DNA of 64,000 bases from Streptomyces tendae (GTDB lineage: Bacteria; Actinomycetota; Actinomycetes; Streptomycetales; Streptomycetaceae): assembly GCF_014650435.1 (NCBI RefSeq), contig NZ_BMUY01000009.1, positions 1 through 64,000 of the forward strand, in the 5' to 3' direction. The position numbers and the translations under genes were made by a program. Shown here piece after piece: positions 49,722 to 58,187 of the stretch. The notes beneath the pieces were generated by a model. That model did no database searches, was not told the DNA's origin, and saw nothing but the letters and a program-made list of their open reading frames with translations. Numbering within the stretch: the first letter of the stretch is position 1; the number at the start of each line of letters is the position of its first letter.

Positions 49722-51520
49722 GCCGCCGCGCGCAGGCTCCCCGGGCCTCGTTGGTCGTCGTCGGCGCCGGCCCCCGCGGCACCGGCCTCCTGGAGCGCAT
49801 CGCCGCCAACGCGCCCGAGCTGTACGACGGCCGCGGCCTCGACATCCACCTCGTGGACCCGCACCCACCGGGCGCCGGACGCATCTGGCGCACCCGGCAG
49901 TCGCCGCTGCTGTGGATGAACTCGCACGCCGAGGACGTCACCATGTTCACCGACGACACGGTCGAGATGGCCGGTCCCGTACGGCCCGGACCCACCCTGC
50001 ACGAGTGGGCGGCGGTGGACGGCCGTACCTTCGCCGACCGTCGGACCCAGGGCGGCTACCTGCGCTGGGTGTACCAGCGTGCCGTGGCGGGGCTGCCGCC
50101 CAACACCGTCGTGTACCACCACGCGCGCCGTGCGCTGCGGGTGGAGGGCTCGCGCCGGGAGCGTCAGCGGGTGTGGCTCGACGGTCGCGACACCCCGCTC
50201 CCCGCCGACCTGGTCGTCCTCACCCTCGGCCACCTCGACGCCGAACCCGACGACGAGCAACGGGAGCTGTCGGCCTACGCCCGTGCGCACGGGCTGGTCC
50301 ACCTGCCGCCGGCCTTCACGGCCGACAGCGACCTGTCCGCGCTGCGCCCCAGGGAGCCGGTCCTCGTCCGCGGTCTCGGGCTGGCCTTCGTCGACCTGAT
50401 GGTGCTGCTCACCGAAGGCAGGGGAGGGCGGTACGACGGGGACACCTACGTCCCCTCCGGACGGGAGCCGGTGCTGTACGTCGGCTCGCGGCGCGGAGTG
50501 CCGTACCACTCGAAGATCGGCTACGACTGGACCGGGGAGCGGCCGCCGCTGCCGAGGTTCTTCGGGCCCGACGAGACGGCGGCGCTGCTCGCCCGGCCGG
50601 ACGGCATCGACTTCCGGCGCGACGTGTGGCCGCTGGTCGGGAAGGAACTGGGCTTCGCCCACTACCACCGCCTGTTCACGGCCCATCCGCAACGAGTGCG
50701 CGGCGACTGGGCCGGCTTCGAGGCGCGGTACGCGGCTGCCGCTGCGCACGAGCGGGCCGCCCTCGTCGCCGTCGCGGTGCCCGACCCCGCCGACCGGCTC
50801 GACCTCGCCGCCCTGGACCGCCCCCTCGACACCGTGCGGTACGGCTCGCACGCGCAGCTCCAGGAGGGCCTGCGCCGCTACGTCGAGGCCGACCTGCGGC
50901 GCAGGCACGATCCGGCGCACAGTCCTGACCTGGCGGTCTTCCTCGCCCTGCTCTCCGTGTACGGGCAACTCGTCCGGCTCGGCGACGTCGGCGGCTGGTG
51001 GCACGGCTTCTTCAGCCTCCTCGCCTCCGGACCACCCGGACCCCGGCTGCGGCAACTGCTCGCCCTGTCCCGGGCCGGCGTCGTGCGCTTCCTGGGCGCC
51101 GGGACGAAGGTCACCACCGGGGACGGGGTCTTCCGGGCGACCGGCGCCTCCGTGCCGGGTGCCGTCGTCGAGGCGCGGGCGCTGGTCGAGGCGCGGCTGC
51201 CGCACCCCACCGTGGAACGCGCCCGGGATCCGCTGCTGCGCGCGCTGCACGCCGACGGCGCCGCCGCGACACCGGACGGGTTGCTGGCCGTGGACCGCAC
51301 CGACGGACGTGTGCTGGACCGGGCCGGGCGGCCCCATCCGCGGCGGTTCGCGCTCGGCCCGCACACCGACGGGCGCGGCTCGGGCGCGTTCACCCGGCCC
51401 CGTACCGGCGGCGTGGCCTTCCGGCAGAACGACGCCACCGCGCGGGCCGTACTGACCTTCCTGCGGGCGCCCGAGCCGCCCGCGACGCCGCACCCCCTGC
51501 TGGAGGAGTCCGCGCGATGA
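49718..51520 (+). CDS. FAD/NAD(P)-binding protein (L-ornithine monooxygenase-like fold)
   Basis: 600 residues from ATG 49718. The dinucleotide motif VVVGAGPRGTGLLERIAANA opens the protein, followed by PGAGRIWRTRQSPLLWMNSH and GGYLRWVYQRAV, typical of the FAD/NAD(P)-binding domain family PF13454. VLVRGLGLAFVDLMVLLTEG is a second nucleotide-binding segment and FALGPHTDGRGSGAFTRPRT closes the FAD fold. Reaction unknown. Its neighbours are ABC-transporter remnants and two flavin-dependent monooxygenases, suggesting oxidative breakdown of an imported organic nitrogen or sulfur compound. Confidence 0.88.
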   Translation: MSRRAQAPRASLVVVGAGPRGTGLLERIAANAPELYDGRGLDIHLVDPHPPGAGRIWRTRQSPLLWMNSHAEDVTMFTDDTVEMAGPVRPGPTLHEWAAVDGRTFADRRTQGGYLRWVYQRAVAGLPPNTVVYHHARRALRVEGSRRERQRVWLDGRDTPLPADLVVLTLGHLDAEPDDEQRELSAYARAHGLVHLPPAFTADSDLSALRPREPVLVRGLGLAFVDLMVLLTEGRGGRYDGDTYVPSGREPVLYVGSRRGVPYHSKIGYDWTGERPPLPRFFGPDETAALLARPDGIDFRRDVWPLVGKELGFAHYHRLFTAHPQRVRGDWAGFEARYAAAAAHERAALVAVAVPDPADRLDLAALDRPLDTVRYGSHAQLQEGLRRYVEADLRRRHDPAHSPDLAVFLALLSVYGQLVRLGDVGGWWHGFFSLLASGPPGPRLRQLLALSRAGVVRFLGAGTKVTTGDGVFRATGASVPGAVVEARALVEARLPHPTVERARDPLLRALHADGAAATPDGLLAVDRTDGRVLDRAGRPHPRRFALGPHTDGRGSGAFTRPRTGGVAFRQNDATARAVLTFLRAPEPPATPHPLLEESAR

Positions 51521-51717
51521 GCATCACCGACGACACGGACGTCATGGTCGACATCAGATCCGTGCACAAGAGCTTCGGCCCGCTGGGGGTGCTCAAGGGG
51601 CATCGACCTCACCGTATGGACGACGGACGCATCGTCGAACAGGGCCCGCCCGGCGACGTGGTGGACCGCCCGCGGCACGAGCGCACCCGGGCCTTCCTCT
51701 CCAAGGTCCCGTCATGA
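51517..51717 (+). pseudogene. Internally deleted amino-acid ABC transporter ATPase remnant
   Basis: 66 residues from ATG 51517 with its own GGAGG. VDIRSVHKSFGPLGVLKG is the N-terminus of a GlnQ-type ATPase; at 51597-51602 the reading G-H-R-P-H-R replaces the expected GIDLTV, i.e. one extra G shifts the frame, and then MDDGRIVEQGPPGDVVDRP with HERTRAFLSKV is the C-terminal end. Walker A, signature and Walker B are all missing (roughly 160 residues). It cannot hydrolyse ATP. Confidence 0.82.
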
Positions 51718-51785
51718 CGCAGCCATTGGCGCAGACCGGGACGACAGGGCCGTTGACGCGGACAGAAAGGGACGACCCCGCATGA
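51714..51785 (+). CDS. Tiny ORF coupled on both sides
   Basis: 23 residues (MTQPLAQTGTTGPLTRTERD then DPA). Its ATG overlaps the stop of the ATPase remnant and its TGA overlaps the ATG of the next gene, both as ATGA. The ribosome site AAAGGGAC for the downstream gene lies inside it. It may be the truncated N-terminus of a lost gene or chance. Confidence 0.3.
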   Translation: MTQPLAQTGTTGPLTRTERDDPA

Positions 51786-52861
51786 CCTCCTCCCACGGCA
51801 CCCGGCGGCTGCACCTGGCGACCGCCCTGGACCGGCGGTCGGTGTACGACGCCGACGCCTTCGTGGCGGCCGCCCGGCTCGCCGAACGCGGCGCGCTCGA
51901 CTTCGTGACCCTGGGCGACAGCCTCGCCCGCCCCGGTCCCGACGCGCTCTCCGTCCTGTCCCGGGTGGCGCCCGCCACCCGGCGCGTCGGCCTGGTCCCC
52001 ACCGTCACCACCACCCACACCGAGCCCTTCCATGTCCAGGCGGCCGTGGCGACCCTGGACTGGGTGAGCCGCGGCCGGGCGGGCTGGCGGATCGAGGTGT
52101 CCACCACCGAGGGCGAGGCCCGCCTCTTCGGCCGCCGCCACGCCGCCCCCGTCGACGCGCTCTGGCAGGAGGCCGGCGAGGTCGCCGACGTGGCGGCGCG
52201 GCTGTGGGACAGCTGGGAGGACGACGCCGAGATCCGGGACGTGGCCACCGGCCGCTTCGTCGACCGGGACAAGCTCCACCACGTCGACTTCACCGGCTCC
52301 GCCTTCTCCGTCAAGGGCCCGTCGATCGTGCCGCGGCCCCCGCAGGGGCACCCCGTGCGCGTGGTCGACGCCACCGACCGGGCCGCACGGGCGGTCGCGG
52401 CCCGGTACGCGGACGTGGCGCTGGTGCGCACCGCGCTCCCCGCCCGGGCCGCCGCCGCGCGGGCCGAACTGCGGGCGTCCGCCGCGGCGCACGGCCGCGA
52501 CCCGGACGACCTGCGGGTCCTCGCCGCCCTGGACGTCGACCTCGGCGACGGCGAGTACGCGGCCGAACCCGGCCACGGCGGGGGCGGCCCGCGCACCACG
52601 CCACGCGGCCCGCAGTACCGAGGCGGTCCCGTGGACCTCGCCGAACTGATCGTCTCCTGGCACCGGGACGGCACCGTCGACGGCTTCCACCTCACGCCGG
52701 TCGAGCCGCTCCGCGACCTGGAACGCCTCGTCAACGGCACCGTGTCGCTGCTCCAGCACCGGGGCCTGTTCCGCACCTTCTACCCGGGCAGCACGCTCCG
52801 GGACCACCTGGGCCTGGCCCGGCCCGCCAACCAGTACGCCGTCGCGCAGGGAGCGTCATGA
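51782..52861 (+). CDS. LLM-class flavin-dependent monooxygenase (NtaA/SnaA/DszA-like), first
   Basis: 359 residues from ATG 51782. TIM-barrel features: RLAERGALDFVTLGDSLARP, VGLVPTVTTTHTEPFHVQAA, SRGRAGWRIEVSTTEGEARL and the DGFHLTPVEPLRDLERLVNG end. FMNH2-dependent members of this group (NtaA, DszA, SnaA) need a separate flavin reductase, none of which is encoded here. It overlaps the next monooxygenase by ATGA. Confidence 0.88.
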   Translation: MTSSHGTRRLHLATALDRRSVYDADAFVAAARLAERGALDFVTLGDSLARPGPDALSVLSRVAPATRRVGLVPTVTTTHTEPFHVQAAVATLDWVSRGRAGWRIEVSTTEGEARLFGRRHAAPVDALWQEAGEVADVAARLWDSWEDDAEIRDVATGRFVDRDKLHHVDFTGSAFSVKGPSIVPRPPQGHPVRVVDATDRAARAVAARYADVALVRTALPARAAAARAELRASAAAHGRDPDDLRVLAALDVDLGDGEYAAEPGHGGGGPRTTPRGPQYRGGPVDLAELIVSWHRDGTVDGFHLTPVEPLRDLERLVNGTVSLLQHRGLFRTFYPGSTLRDHLGLARPANQYAVAQGAS

Positions 52862-54213
52862 CCGCACCGAAGCCGATGCAGCCCCGTCCGACCCAGCCCC
52901 GTCCGACCCAGCGTCCGACGCGGCCGAAGCCGATGCATCTCGCCGCCCACTTCCCGGGCGTCAACAACACCACCGTCTGGGCCGATCCGCGCTCGGGCTC
53001 GCAGATCGACTTCGCCTCCTTCGAGCACCTCGCGCGCACCGCCGAACGCGGCCTGTTCGACTTCTTCTTCCTCGCCGAGGGGCTGCGCCTGCGCGAGCAC
53101 AAGGGCCGCATCCACGACCTGGACGTGGTCGGCCGCCCCGAGTCCCTGACCGTGCTGAACGCGCTCGCCGCCGTCACCGGACGCCTCGGACTCGCGGCCA
53201 CGGTCAACGCCACCTTCAACGAGCCCTACGAACTCGCCCGCCGGTTCGCCACCCTGGACCACCTCAGCGGCGGCCGGGCAGCTTGGAACGTGGTGACCTC
53301 CTCCGACGCCTTCACCGGCGAGAACTTCCGGCGCGGCGGCTACCTGGACCGGGCCGAGAGGTACACCCGGGCCGCCGAGTTCGTGGCGACGGCACGGAAG
53401 CTGTGGGACTCCTGGACCCCGGACGGCACCCCCCGTCCCTTCGCCCACCACGGGCGGCACTTCGACATCGCGGGGGAGTTCACGCTGCCCCGCTCCCCGC
53501 AGGGGCACCCGGTGGTGATCCAGGCGGGCGACTCCGACGAGGGCCGGGAGTTCGCGGCCTCCTCGGCCGACGTGATCTTCACCCGCCACGGCACGCTGGA
53601 GGCGGGGCGTGCCTTCTACGCCGACGTGAAGCGCCGCCTGGCGAAGTACGGCAGGAGCCCCGCAGACCTCAAGATCATGCCCGGCGTCACCGTCGTCCTC
53701 GGGGACACCGCCGCCGACGCGCACGCGCGGGCCGAGGAGATCCGCCGGCAACAGGTGTCCCCGCAGACCGCGCTGCTCACGCTGGAGCGGATCTGGGGCG
53801 TCGACCTGTCCGGGTACGACCCCGACGGGCCGCTGCCCGACGTCGACCCGGTGCCCGATCCGCAGCTCAGCCAGGGGCGGACCCGGCAGGGCGACAGCGT
53901 CGCGACCGCCGAGAAGTGGCGGGCCCTGGCACAGGAGCGCGGGCTGTCCATCCGGCAGACCGTGATCGAGGCGGGGGCGCGGCAGTCCTTCGTGGGCACG
54001 CCCGAGGAGGTCGCCGCCGAACTGGCACAGTTCGTGGCCCGGGACGCCGCCGACGGCTTCATCCTCGTACCGCAGCTGACCCCGGGCGGGCTGGACGAGT
54101 TCGTGGACCGGGTGGTCCCGCTGCTGCAGGAGCGCGGCGCGTTCCGTACCGGGTACGAGGGCACCACCCTGCGCTCCCACCTCGGCCTGGCCGACCCGGT
54201 GCGGAACGCTTGA
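52858..54213 (+). CDS. LLM-class flavin-dependent monooxygenase (NtaA/SnaA/DszA-like), second
   Basis: 451 residues from ATG 52858. A Pro/Thr/Arg-rich start with a duplicated QPRPT is followed by MHLAAHFPGVNNTTVWADP and the full NtaA-type core: FFLAEGLRLREHKGRIHDLD, TFNEPYELARRFATLDHLSG, GRAAWNVVTSSDAFTGENF (the strongest family signature), SPQGHPVVIQAGDSDEGREF and VGTPEEVAAELAQFV. Likely oxidises a nitrogen- or sulfur-containing organic molecule. Last gene of the operon. Confidence 0.9.
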   Translation: MTAPKPMQPRPTQPRPTQRPTRPKPMHLAAHFPGVNNTTVWADPRSGSQIDFASFEHLARTAERGLFDFFFLAEGLRLREHKGRIHDLDVVGRPESLTVLNALAAVTGRLGLAATVNATFNEPYELARRFATLDHLSGGRAAWNVVTSSDAFTGENFRRGGYLDRAERYTRAAEFVATARKLWDSWTPDGTPRPFAHHGRHFDIAGEFTLPRSPQGHPVVIQAGDSDEGREFAASSADVIFTRHGTLEAGRAFYADVKRRLAKYGRSPADLKIMPGVTVVLGDTAADAHARAEEIRRQQVSPQTALLTLERIWGVDLSGYDPDGPLPDVDPVPDPQLSQGRTRQGDSVATAEKWRALAQERGLSIRQTVIEAGARQSFVGTPEEVAAELAQFVARDAADGFILVPQLTPGGLDEFVDRVVPLLQERGAFRTGYEGTTLRSHLGLADPVRNA

Positions 54214-54529
54214 GCCGGGGCGGAGGGCGCCCGGCGACGCGGGCGGCGGGGCATCCGGACGGGCAACTTCCGGACATCTCCGGGCCCTTGCTGCGGACCG
54301 TCCGCGCCGACCACTTCCTGCGGCCTTGCGGGGAGTTGGTAAAAGTCGTTCAAAGCTTGACGGCCGAAAGGCACTCTTGCGCCGACCGGTCGTTCGGCCG
54401 AATACTCCAACCTCAGCGCTTGTCAGGAGCACGACGTATCCGGAACCCGGAGGTCCGCCCCTGGCTGCGCCTCACGGGCCCCCACCCCCACGAGAGGGGC
54501 CCCCGACTTCCCCTGTGGAGGAACGAAAA
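54214..54529 (+). promoter_or_regulatory. Promoter region of the first streptogrisin gene
   Basis: 316 nt. AT-rich segment GTTGGTAAAAGTCGTTCAAA (about 54336-54355) followed by TTGACG (54357-54362) is the likely promoter area; GGGCCCC near 54477 can pair with GGGGCCC near 54497 close to the ribosome site GGAGG (54517-54521). No gene is seen. Confidence 0.4.
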
Positions 54530-55432
54530 GTGAGGATCAAGCGCACCACCCCCCGCAGCGGCATCACGAGACGGACTCGGCTGATCGCCGTATCCACCGG
54601 CCTCGTGGCCGCGGCCGCCGTCGCGATCCCCAGCGCGAACGCGGCACCCACCCCGGCCACCTTCAGTGCCGCCGAGCTGAGCAGCGCCGGCAGCGCGGTG
54701 CTCAAGGCCGACGTCCCGGGCACCGCCTGGGCCGTCGACAACGAGTCCGGCCGGGTGCTGCTCACCGTCGACAGCACCGTCTCCCAGGCCGAGATAGCGA
54801 AGATCAAGGAGCAGGCCGGCGACAAGGCCGGCGCGTTCACGATCAAGCGCACCCCCGGCACGTTCAACAAGCTCATCCAGGGCGGCGACGCCATCTACGC
54901 GAGCAGCTGGCGCTGCTCCCTCGGCTTCAACGTCCGTGCCAGCAACGGCGCCGAGTACTTCCTGACCGCCGGACACTGCACCGACGGCGCCGGCGCCTGG
55001 CGGGCCAGCTCCGGAGGCACCGTCATCGGCCAGACGGCGGGCTCCAGCTTCCCGGGCAACGACTACGGCATCGTGCAGTACACCGGATCCGTCTCCCGGC
55101 CCGGCACCGCCAACGGCGTGGACATCACCCGCGCGGCCACCCCGAGCGTGGGCACCACCGTCATCCGCGACGGCTCCACCACCGGCACCCACAGCGGCCG
55201 GGTCACCGCCCTGAACGCCACCGTCAACTACGGCGGCGGCGACGTCGTCGGCGGGCTGATCCAGACCACGGTATGCGCCGAGCCCGGCGACTCCGGCGGC
55301 TCGCTCTACGGCAGCAACGGCACCGCGTACGGTCTGACCTCCGGCGGCAGCGGCAACTGCTCCTCCGGCGGTACGACGTTCTTCCAGCCGGTGACGGAGG
55401 CCCTGAGCGCCTACGGCGTCAGCGTCTACTAA
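54530..55432 (+). CDS. Secreted streptogrisin-type serine protease precursor (S1), first
   Basis: 300 residues from GTG 54530. A signal peptide ends near residue 38 (ANA-AP) after RRTRLIAVSTGLVAAAAV; a pro-region of the alpha-lytic type covers ~39-115; mature enzyme begins about IQGGDAIYASSWRCSLGFNV. The catalytic triad is His149 (LTAGHC), Asp178 (GNDYG) and Ser255 (EPGDSGGSLYG). Mature size (~185) and Cys pairs fit streptogrisin A/B. It is followed by a terminator and a second, related gene. Confidence 0.95.
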   Translation: MRIKRTTPRSGITRRTRLIAVSTGLVAAAAVAIPSANAAPTPATFSAAELSSAGSAVLKADVPGTAWAVDNESGRVLLTVDSTVSQAEIAKIKEQAGDKAGAFTIKRTPGTFNKLIQGGDAIYASSWRCSLGFNVRASNGAEYFLTAGHCTDGAGAWRASSGGTVIGQTAGSSFPGNDYGIVQYTGSVSRPGTANGVDITRAATPSVGTTVIRDGSTTGTHSGRVTALNATVNYGGGDVVGGLIQTTVCAEPGDSGGSLYGSNGTAYGLTSGGSGNCSSGGTTFFQPVTEALSAYGVSVY

Positions 55433-55467
55433 GAACCAAGAACCAAGAGCGCAACCGGCAGTACGAC

Positions 55468-55505
55468 GAGCCCCCGCACACCGCGGCCACGGTGTGCGGG
55501 GGCTC
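55468..55505 (+). terminator. Hairpin between the two protease genes
   Basis: 55468-55482 is exactly complementary to 55491-55505 (15 bp, extendable by one pair), loop of 8 nt, followed by TT. It separates the two protease transcripts. Confidence 0.8.
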
Positions 55506-55738
55506 TTGCGCGGCCGCGGTGGCCGCGCCGTCCGCCGGTGCGGCCGTCGCGCGAATCCTGTGGGAAGCGGCATGAATGGTGAAGGCCGTGTGACCGCGCT
55601 GGAGTTGTCGTGCGCACGTCCTGGAGTCGACCTTGTGTACGGCCTGTGGAGTCGGAAGAGTTAACGCTCGTCAACCAGCCTTCCGGTTCACGGGGTCCCC
55701 ACAACCTCGCGGACCGACCCCCCACAGGAGGACGTGAG

Positions 55739-56821
55739 TTGAAGCACCGACGCATACCCAGGCGGCGGGTCGCCGTGGTAGGTGCGGGAATCACCGCACT
55801 GGTCGCCGCGGGAGTCACCTTCCAGAGCGCGAACGCCAGCGAGGCCCCGCAGACCGCCGCGCCCGAGACCCTCTCGGTCACGGCGGCCGGGAAGCTCGCC
55901 TCCACGCTGCTCGGCGACCTCGGCGCCGACGCGGCCGGCACGTACTACGACGCGCAGGCCAAGAGCCTCGTCGTCAACGTGCTCGACCAGAGCGCCGCGC
56001 AGACCGTCGAGGAGGCGGGCGCCAAGGCCAGAGTCGTCGAGAACTCGCTCGCCGACCTGAAGAGCGCGCGCACCGCGCTCACGAAGGACGCGACGATCCC
56101 GGGCACGTCCTGGGCGACCGACCCGACCACCAACAAGGTCGTCGTCACCGCCGACCGCACGGTCTCCGAGGCCGAACTGGCCAAGCTGACCAAGGTGGTC
56201 GACGGGCTGGGCGCCAAGGCCGAGCTCAAGCGCACCAAGGGCGAGTACAAGCCCTTCGTCGCGGGCGGCGACGCCATCACCGGAGGCGGCGGGCGCTGCT
56301 CGCTCGGCTTCAACGTGACCAAGGGCGGCGAGCCGTACTTCATCACCGCCGGCCACTGCACCGAGTCCATCTCGACCTGGTCGGACTCCTCCGGGAACGT
56401 CATCGGCGAGAACGAGGCGTCCAGCTTCCCGGACAACGACTACGGCCTGGTCAAGTACACCGCCGACGTGGACCACCCGAGCGAGGTGAACCTCTACAAC
56501 GGCTCCTCGCAGGCCATCTCGGGCGCCGCCGAGGCCACCGTCGGCATGGAGGTGACCCGCAGCGGTTCCACCACCCAGGTGCACGACGGGACGGTGACCG
56601 GCCTGGACGCCACCGTGAACTACGGCAACGGCGACATCGTCAACGGCCTGATCCAGACCGACGTATGCGCCGAGCCCGGCGACAGCGGCGGCTCGCTCTT
56701 CTCGGGCGACCAGGCCATCGGCCTCACCTCCGGCGGCAGCGGCGACTGCACCTCGGGCGGCGAGACCTTCTTCCAGCCGGTGACGGAGGCCCTGTCGGCC
56801 ACCGGTACGCAGATCGGCTAG
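55739..56821 (+). CDS. Secreted streptogrisin-type serine protease precursor (S1), second
   Basis: 360 residues from TTG 55739, placed by AGGAGG 55726-55731 (7-nt spacing). The signal peptide ends near residue 33 (SANA); the pro-region is longer (~34-174) than in the neighbour, as in streptogrisin C/D/E. Mature enzyme starts around VAGGDAITGGGGRCSLGFNV. Triad: His206 (ITAGHC), Asp234 (DNDYG), Ser316 (EPGDSGGSLF). Both copies share the C-terminal FFQPVTEALSA. Confidence 0.95.
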   Translation: MKHRRIPRRRVAVVGAGITALVAAGVTFQSANASEAPQTAAPETLSVTAAGKLASTLLGDLGADAAGTYYDAQAKSLVVNVLDQSAAQTVEEAGAKARVVENSLADLKSARTALTKDATIPGTSWATDPTTNKVVVTADRTVSEAELAKLTKVVDGLGAKAELKRTKGEYKPFVAGGDAITGGGGRCSLGFNVTKGGEPYFITAGHCTESISTWSDSSGNVIGENEASSFPDNDYGLVKYTADVDHPSEVNLYNGSSQAISGAAEATVGMEVTRSGSTTQVHDGTVTGLDATVNYGNGDIVNGLIQTDVCAEPGDSGGSLFSGDQAIGLTSGGSGDCTSGGETFFQPVTEALSATGTQIG

Positions 56822-56839
56822 CAGCACCCGCACACCTGT

Positions 56840-56873
56840 GAAGTCCCGTCCCGCGCGCGAGGGGCGGGACTTC
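56840..56873 (+). terminator. Hairpin after the second protease gene
   Basis: 56840-56852 pairs with 56861-56873 (13 bp with one G-U), 8-nt loop. It lies between the protease stop (56821) and the convergent membrane-protein stop (56938). Confidence 0.75.
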
Positions 56874-56937
56874 CGCGTGTCCGCCCAGGGCGGCTCCGGC
56901 GTCCGTACGACGGTCGGCCGGCCGGTGCGGCGAACGG

Positions 56938-58014
56938 TCAGTCGGCCGGCGCGGCCGGCAGCTCCGTCTCCTGCCGCCCGCGGCGCGGCAGCACGGCCGC
57001 CAGCATCGTGATCACCGTTCCCGCGACCGCCCACGCCCACAGCACCAGCAGGGAGGCGGTCACGTCGTTCCCCTTGAAGTAGGCGATCGAGCGGGCCGTC
57101 CAGGTGCCCGCACCGGGCGGCAGCCACGGGCCGATCGCCTTCCAGAACGGCGGCAGCATCGGCAGCGGGAAGGCGCCGCCCGCGCTCGGGTTGCCCGCGA
57201 TCACCACCAGCAGGATCGCCAGACCGATGCCGACGATCCCGAACACGCCCTGGAGGGCGAGCGTGGCGGCGCCCACCGCGAAGGTGATCAGCGCGCCGAG
57301 CCCCCACAGATCCACCACGCTGCCGGGCAGCGCGCCCAGGATCGGCCCGATGATCACCGCGCCGCCGAGCCCGCCGACGATCGCGACCAGCGCCATCACG
57401 ATCAGCCGGATCGCCGCCCGGCGCGGGTTGGCCGGCCGGGCGCCGGTGCTGATCGCCAGGATCGAGGCGCACAGGTAGCCGCCGACGCACCAGCCCACGA
57501 CCAGGTAGAAGGACGACAGCCCGTCGAAGTCGTGGGGCGAGGCCGGGGCCGTGTCGACCACCCACACCGTGCGCCGCTCGGCCTGTTCCGCCTTGCCGAC
57601 GATGCCCTCCAGCGTGGTGGCGAGGACGGTGCCGCCGCCGGAGGCGACCAGCAGGGTGTCCGGTCCGCCCTCGGGGTTCGTGATCAGGGCGCCGTCGATC
57701 TCCCGGTTCACGATCTGCCGCCGGGCGCTCGCCTCGTCGGCCACCGTGCGCGGGTCCAGCGGGGAACCGGGCAGCCGCTCCAGCCGGTCCACCGTCCGTC
57801 CGGCGGCCGCGCCGGGGGCGACCACCCCGAAGGGCACGTCCTTCGGCCTCGGGTCGTGCAGCGCCCCCACGTAGGAGGCGATGAACAGCAGCTGGAGCGC
57901 GATCACGCCGAGCACGAGCAGGGTGGCCCGCGGGGTGACGGCGTCCTTCACCTCACCGAGGAAGGAGCCGCTCCGCGCGCCGTTCCGCGTGCCGGGGCCC
58001 GGTGTGTGTGACAT
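56938..58014 (-). CDS. ABC-2/DUF3533-like integral membrane protein
   Basis: 358 residues from ATG 58014. One N-terminal helix (LLVLGVIALQLLFIASYVGAL) is followed by a ~150-residue extracytoplasmic domain (DVPFGVVAPGAAAGRTVDRL, REIDGALITNPEGGPDTLLV) and then five C-terminal helices. This is the layout of YhgE/Pip and DUF3533 proteins related to ABC-2 permeases; no ATPase is adjacent. Divergent from dnaE2; function unknown. Confidence 0.8.
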   Translation of the reverse strand: MSHTPGPGTRNGARSGSFLGEVKDAVTPRATLLVLGVIALQLLFIASYVGALHDPRPKDVPFGVVAPGAAAGRTVDRLERLPGSPLDPRTVADEASARRQIVNREIDGALITNPEGGPDTLLVASGGGTVLATTLEGIVGKAEQAERRTVWVVDTAPASPHDFDGLSSFYLVVGWCVGGYLCASILAISTGARPANPRRAAIRLIVMALVAIVGGLGGAVIIGPILGALPGSVVDLWGLGALITFAVGAATLALQGVFGIVGIGLAILLVVIAGNPSAGGAFPLPMLPPFWKAIGPWLPPGAGTWTARSIAYFKGNDVTASLLVLWAWAVAGTVITMLAAVLPRRGRQETELPAAPAD

Positions 58015-58115
58015 GTCCCCACAGTCCTGGTCGGAGGGTGTTCGCGCAGGTGGGACGGGGCCGAACGGATGTCGTACACACATTCGAAGATGAGGGTATG
58101 GTGGGTGGGGTAGCT

Positions 58116-58131
58116 GGGAACAGACGTTCGA
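58116..58131 (+). promoter_or_regulatory. LexA (SOS) box of the dnaE2 operon
   Basis: GGGAACAGACGTTCGA contains GAAC-N4-GTTC, the core of the actinobacterial/Bacillus LexA consensus (TCGAAC-N4-GTTCGA), with the right half complete. It abuts GATAAT (58130-58135), a good -10, about 55 nt before the dnaE2 start. DNA-damage induction is predicted. Confidence 0.85.
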
Positions 58132-58187
58132 TAATGGCGTTCGGGCATACGTGGTCATGCGTCGGTTCATGAGTCGGGAGGTGCGTG

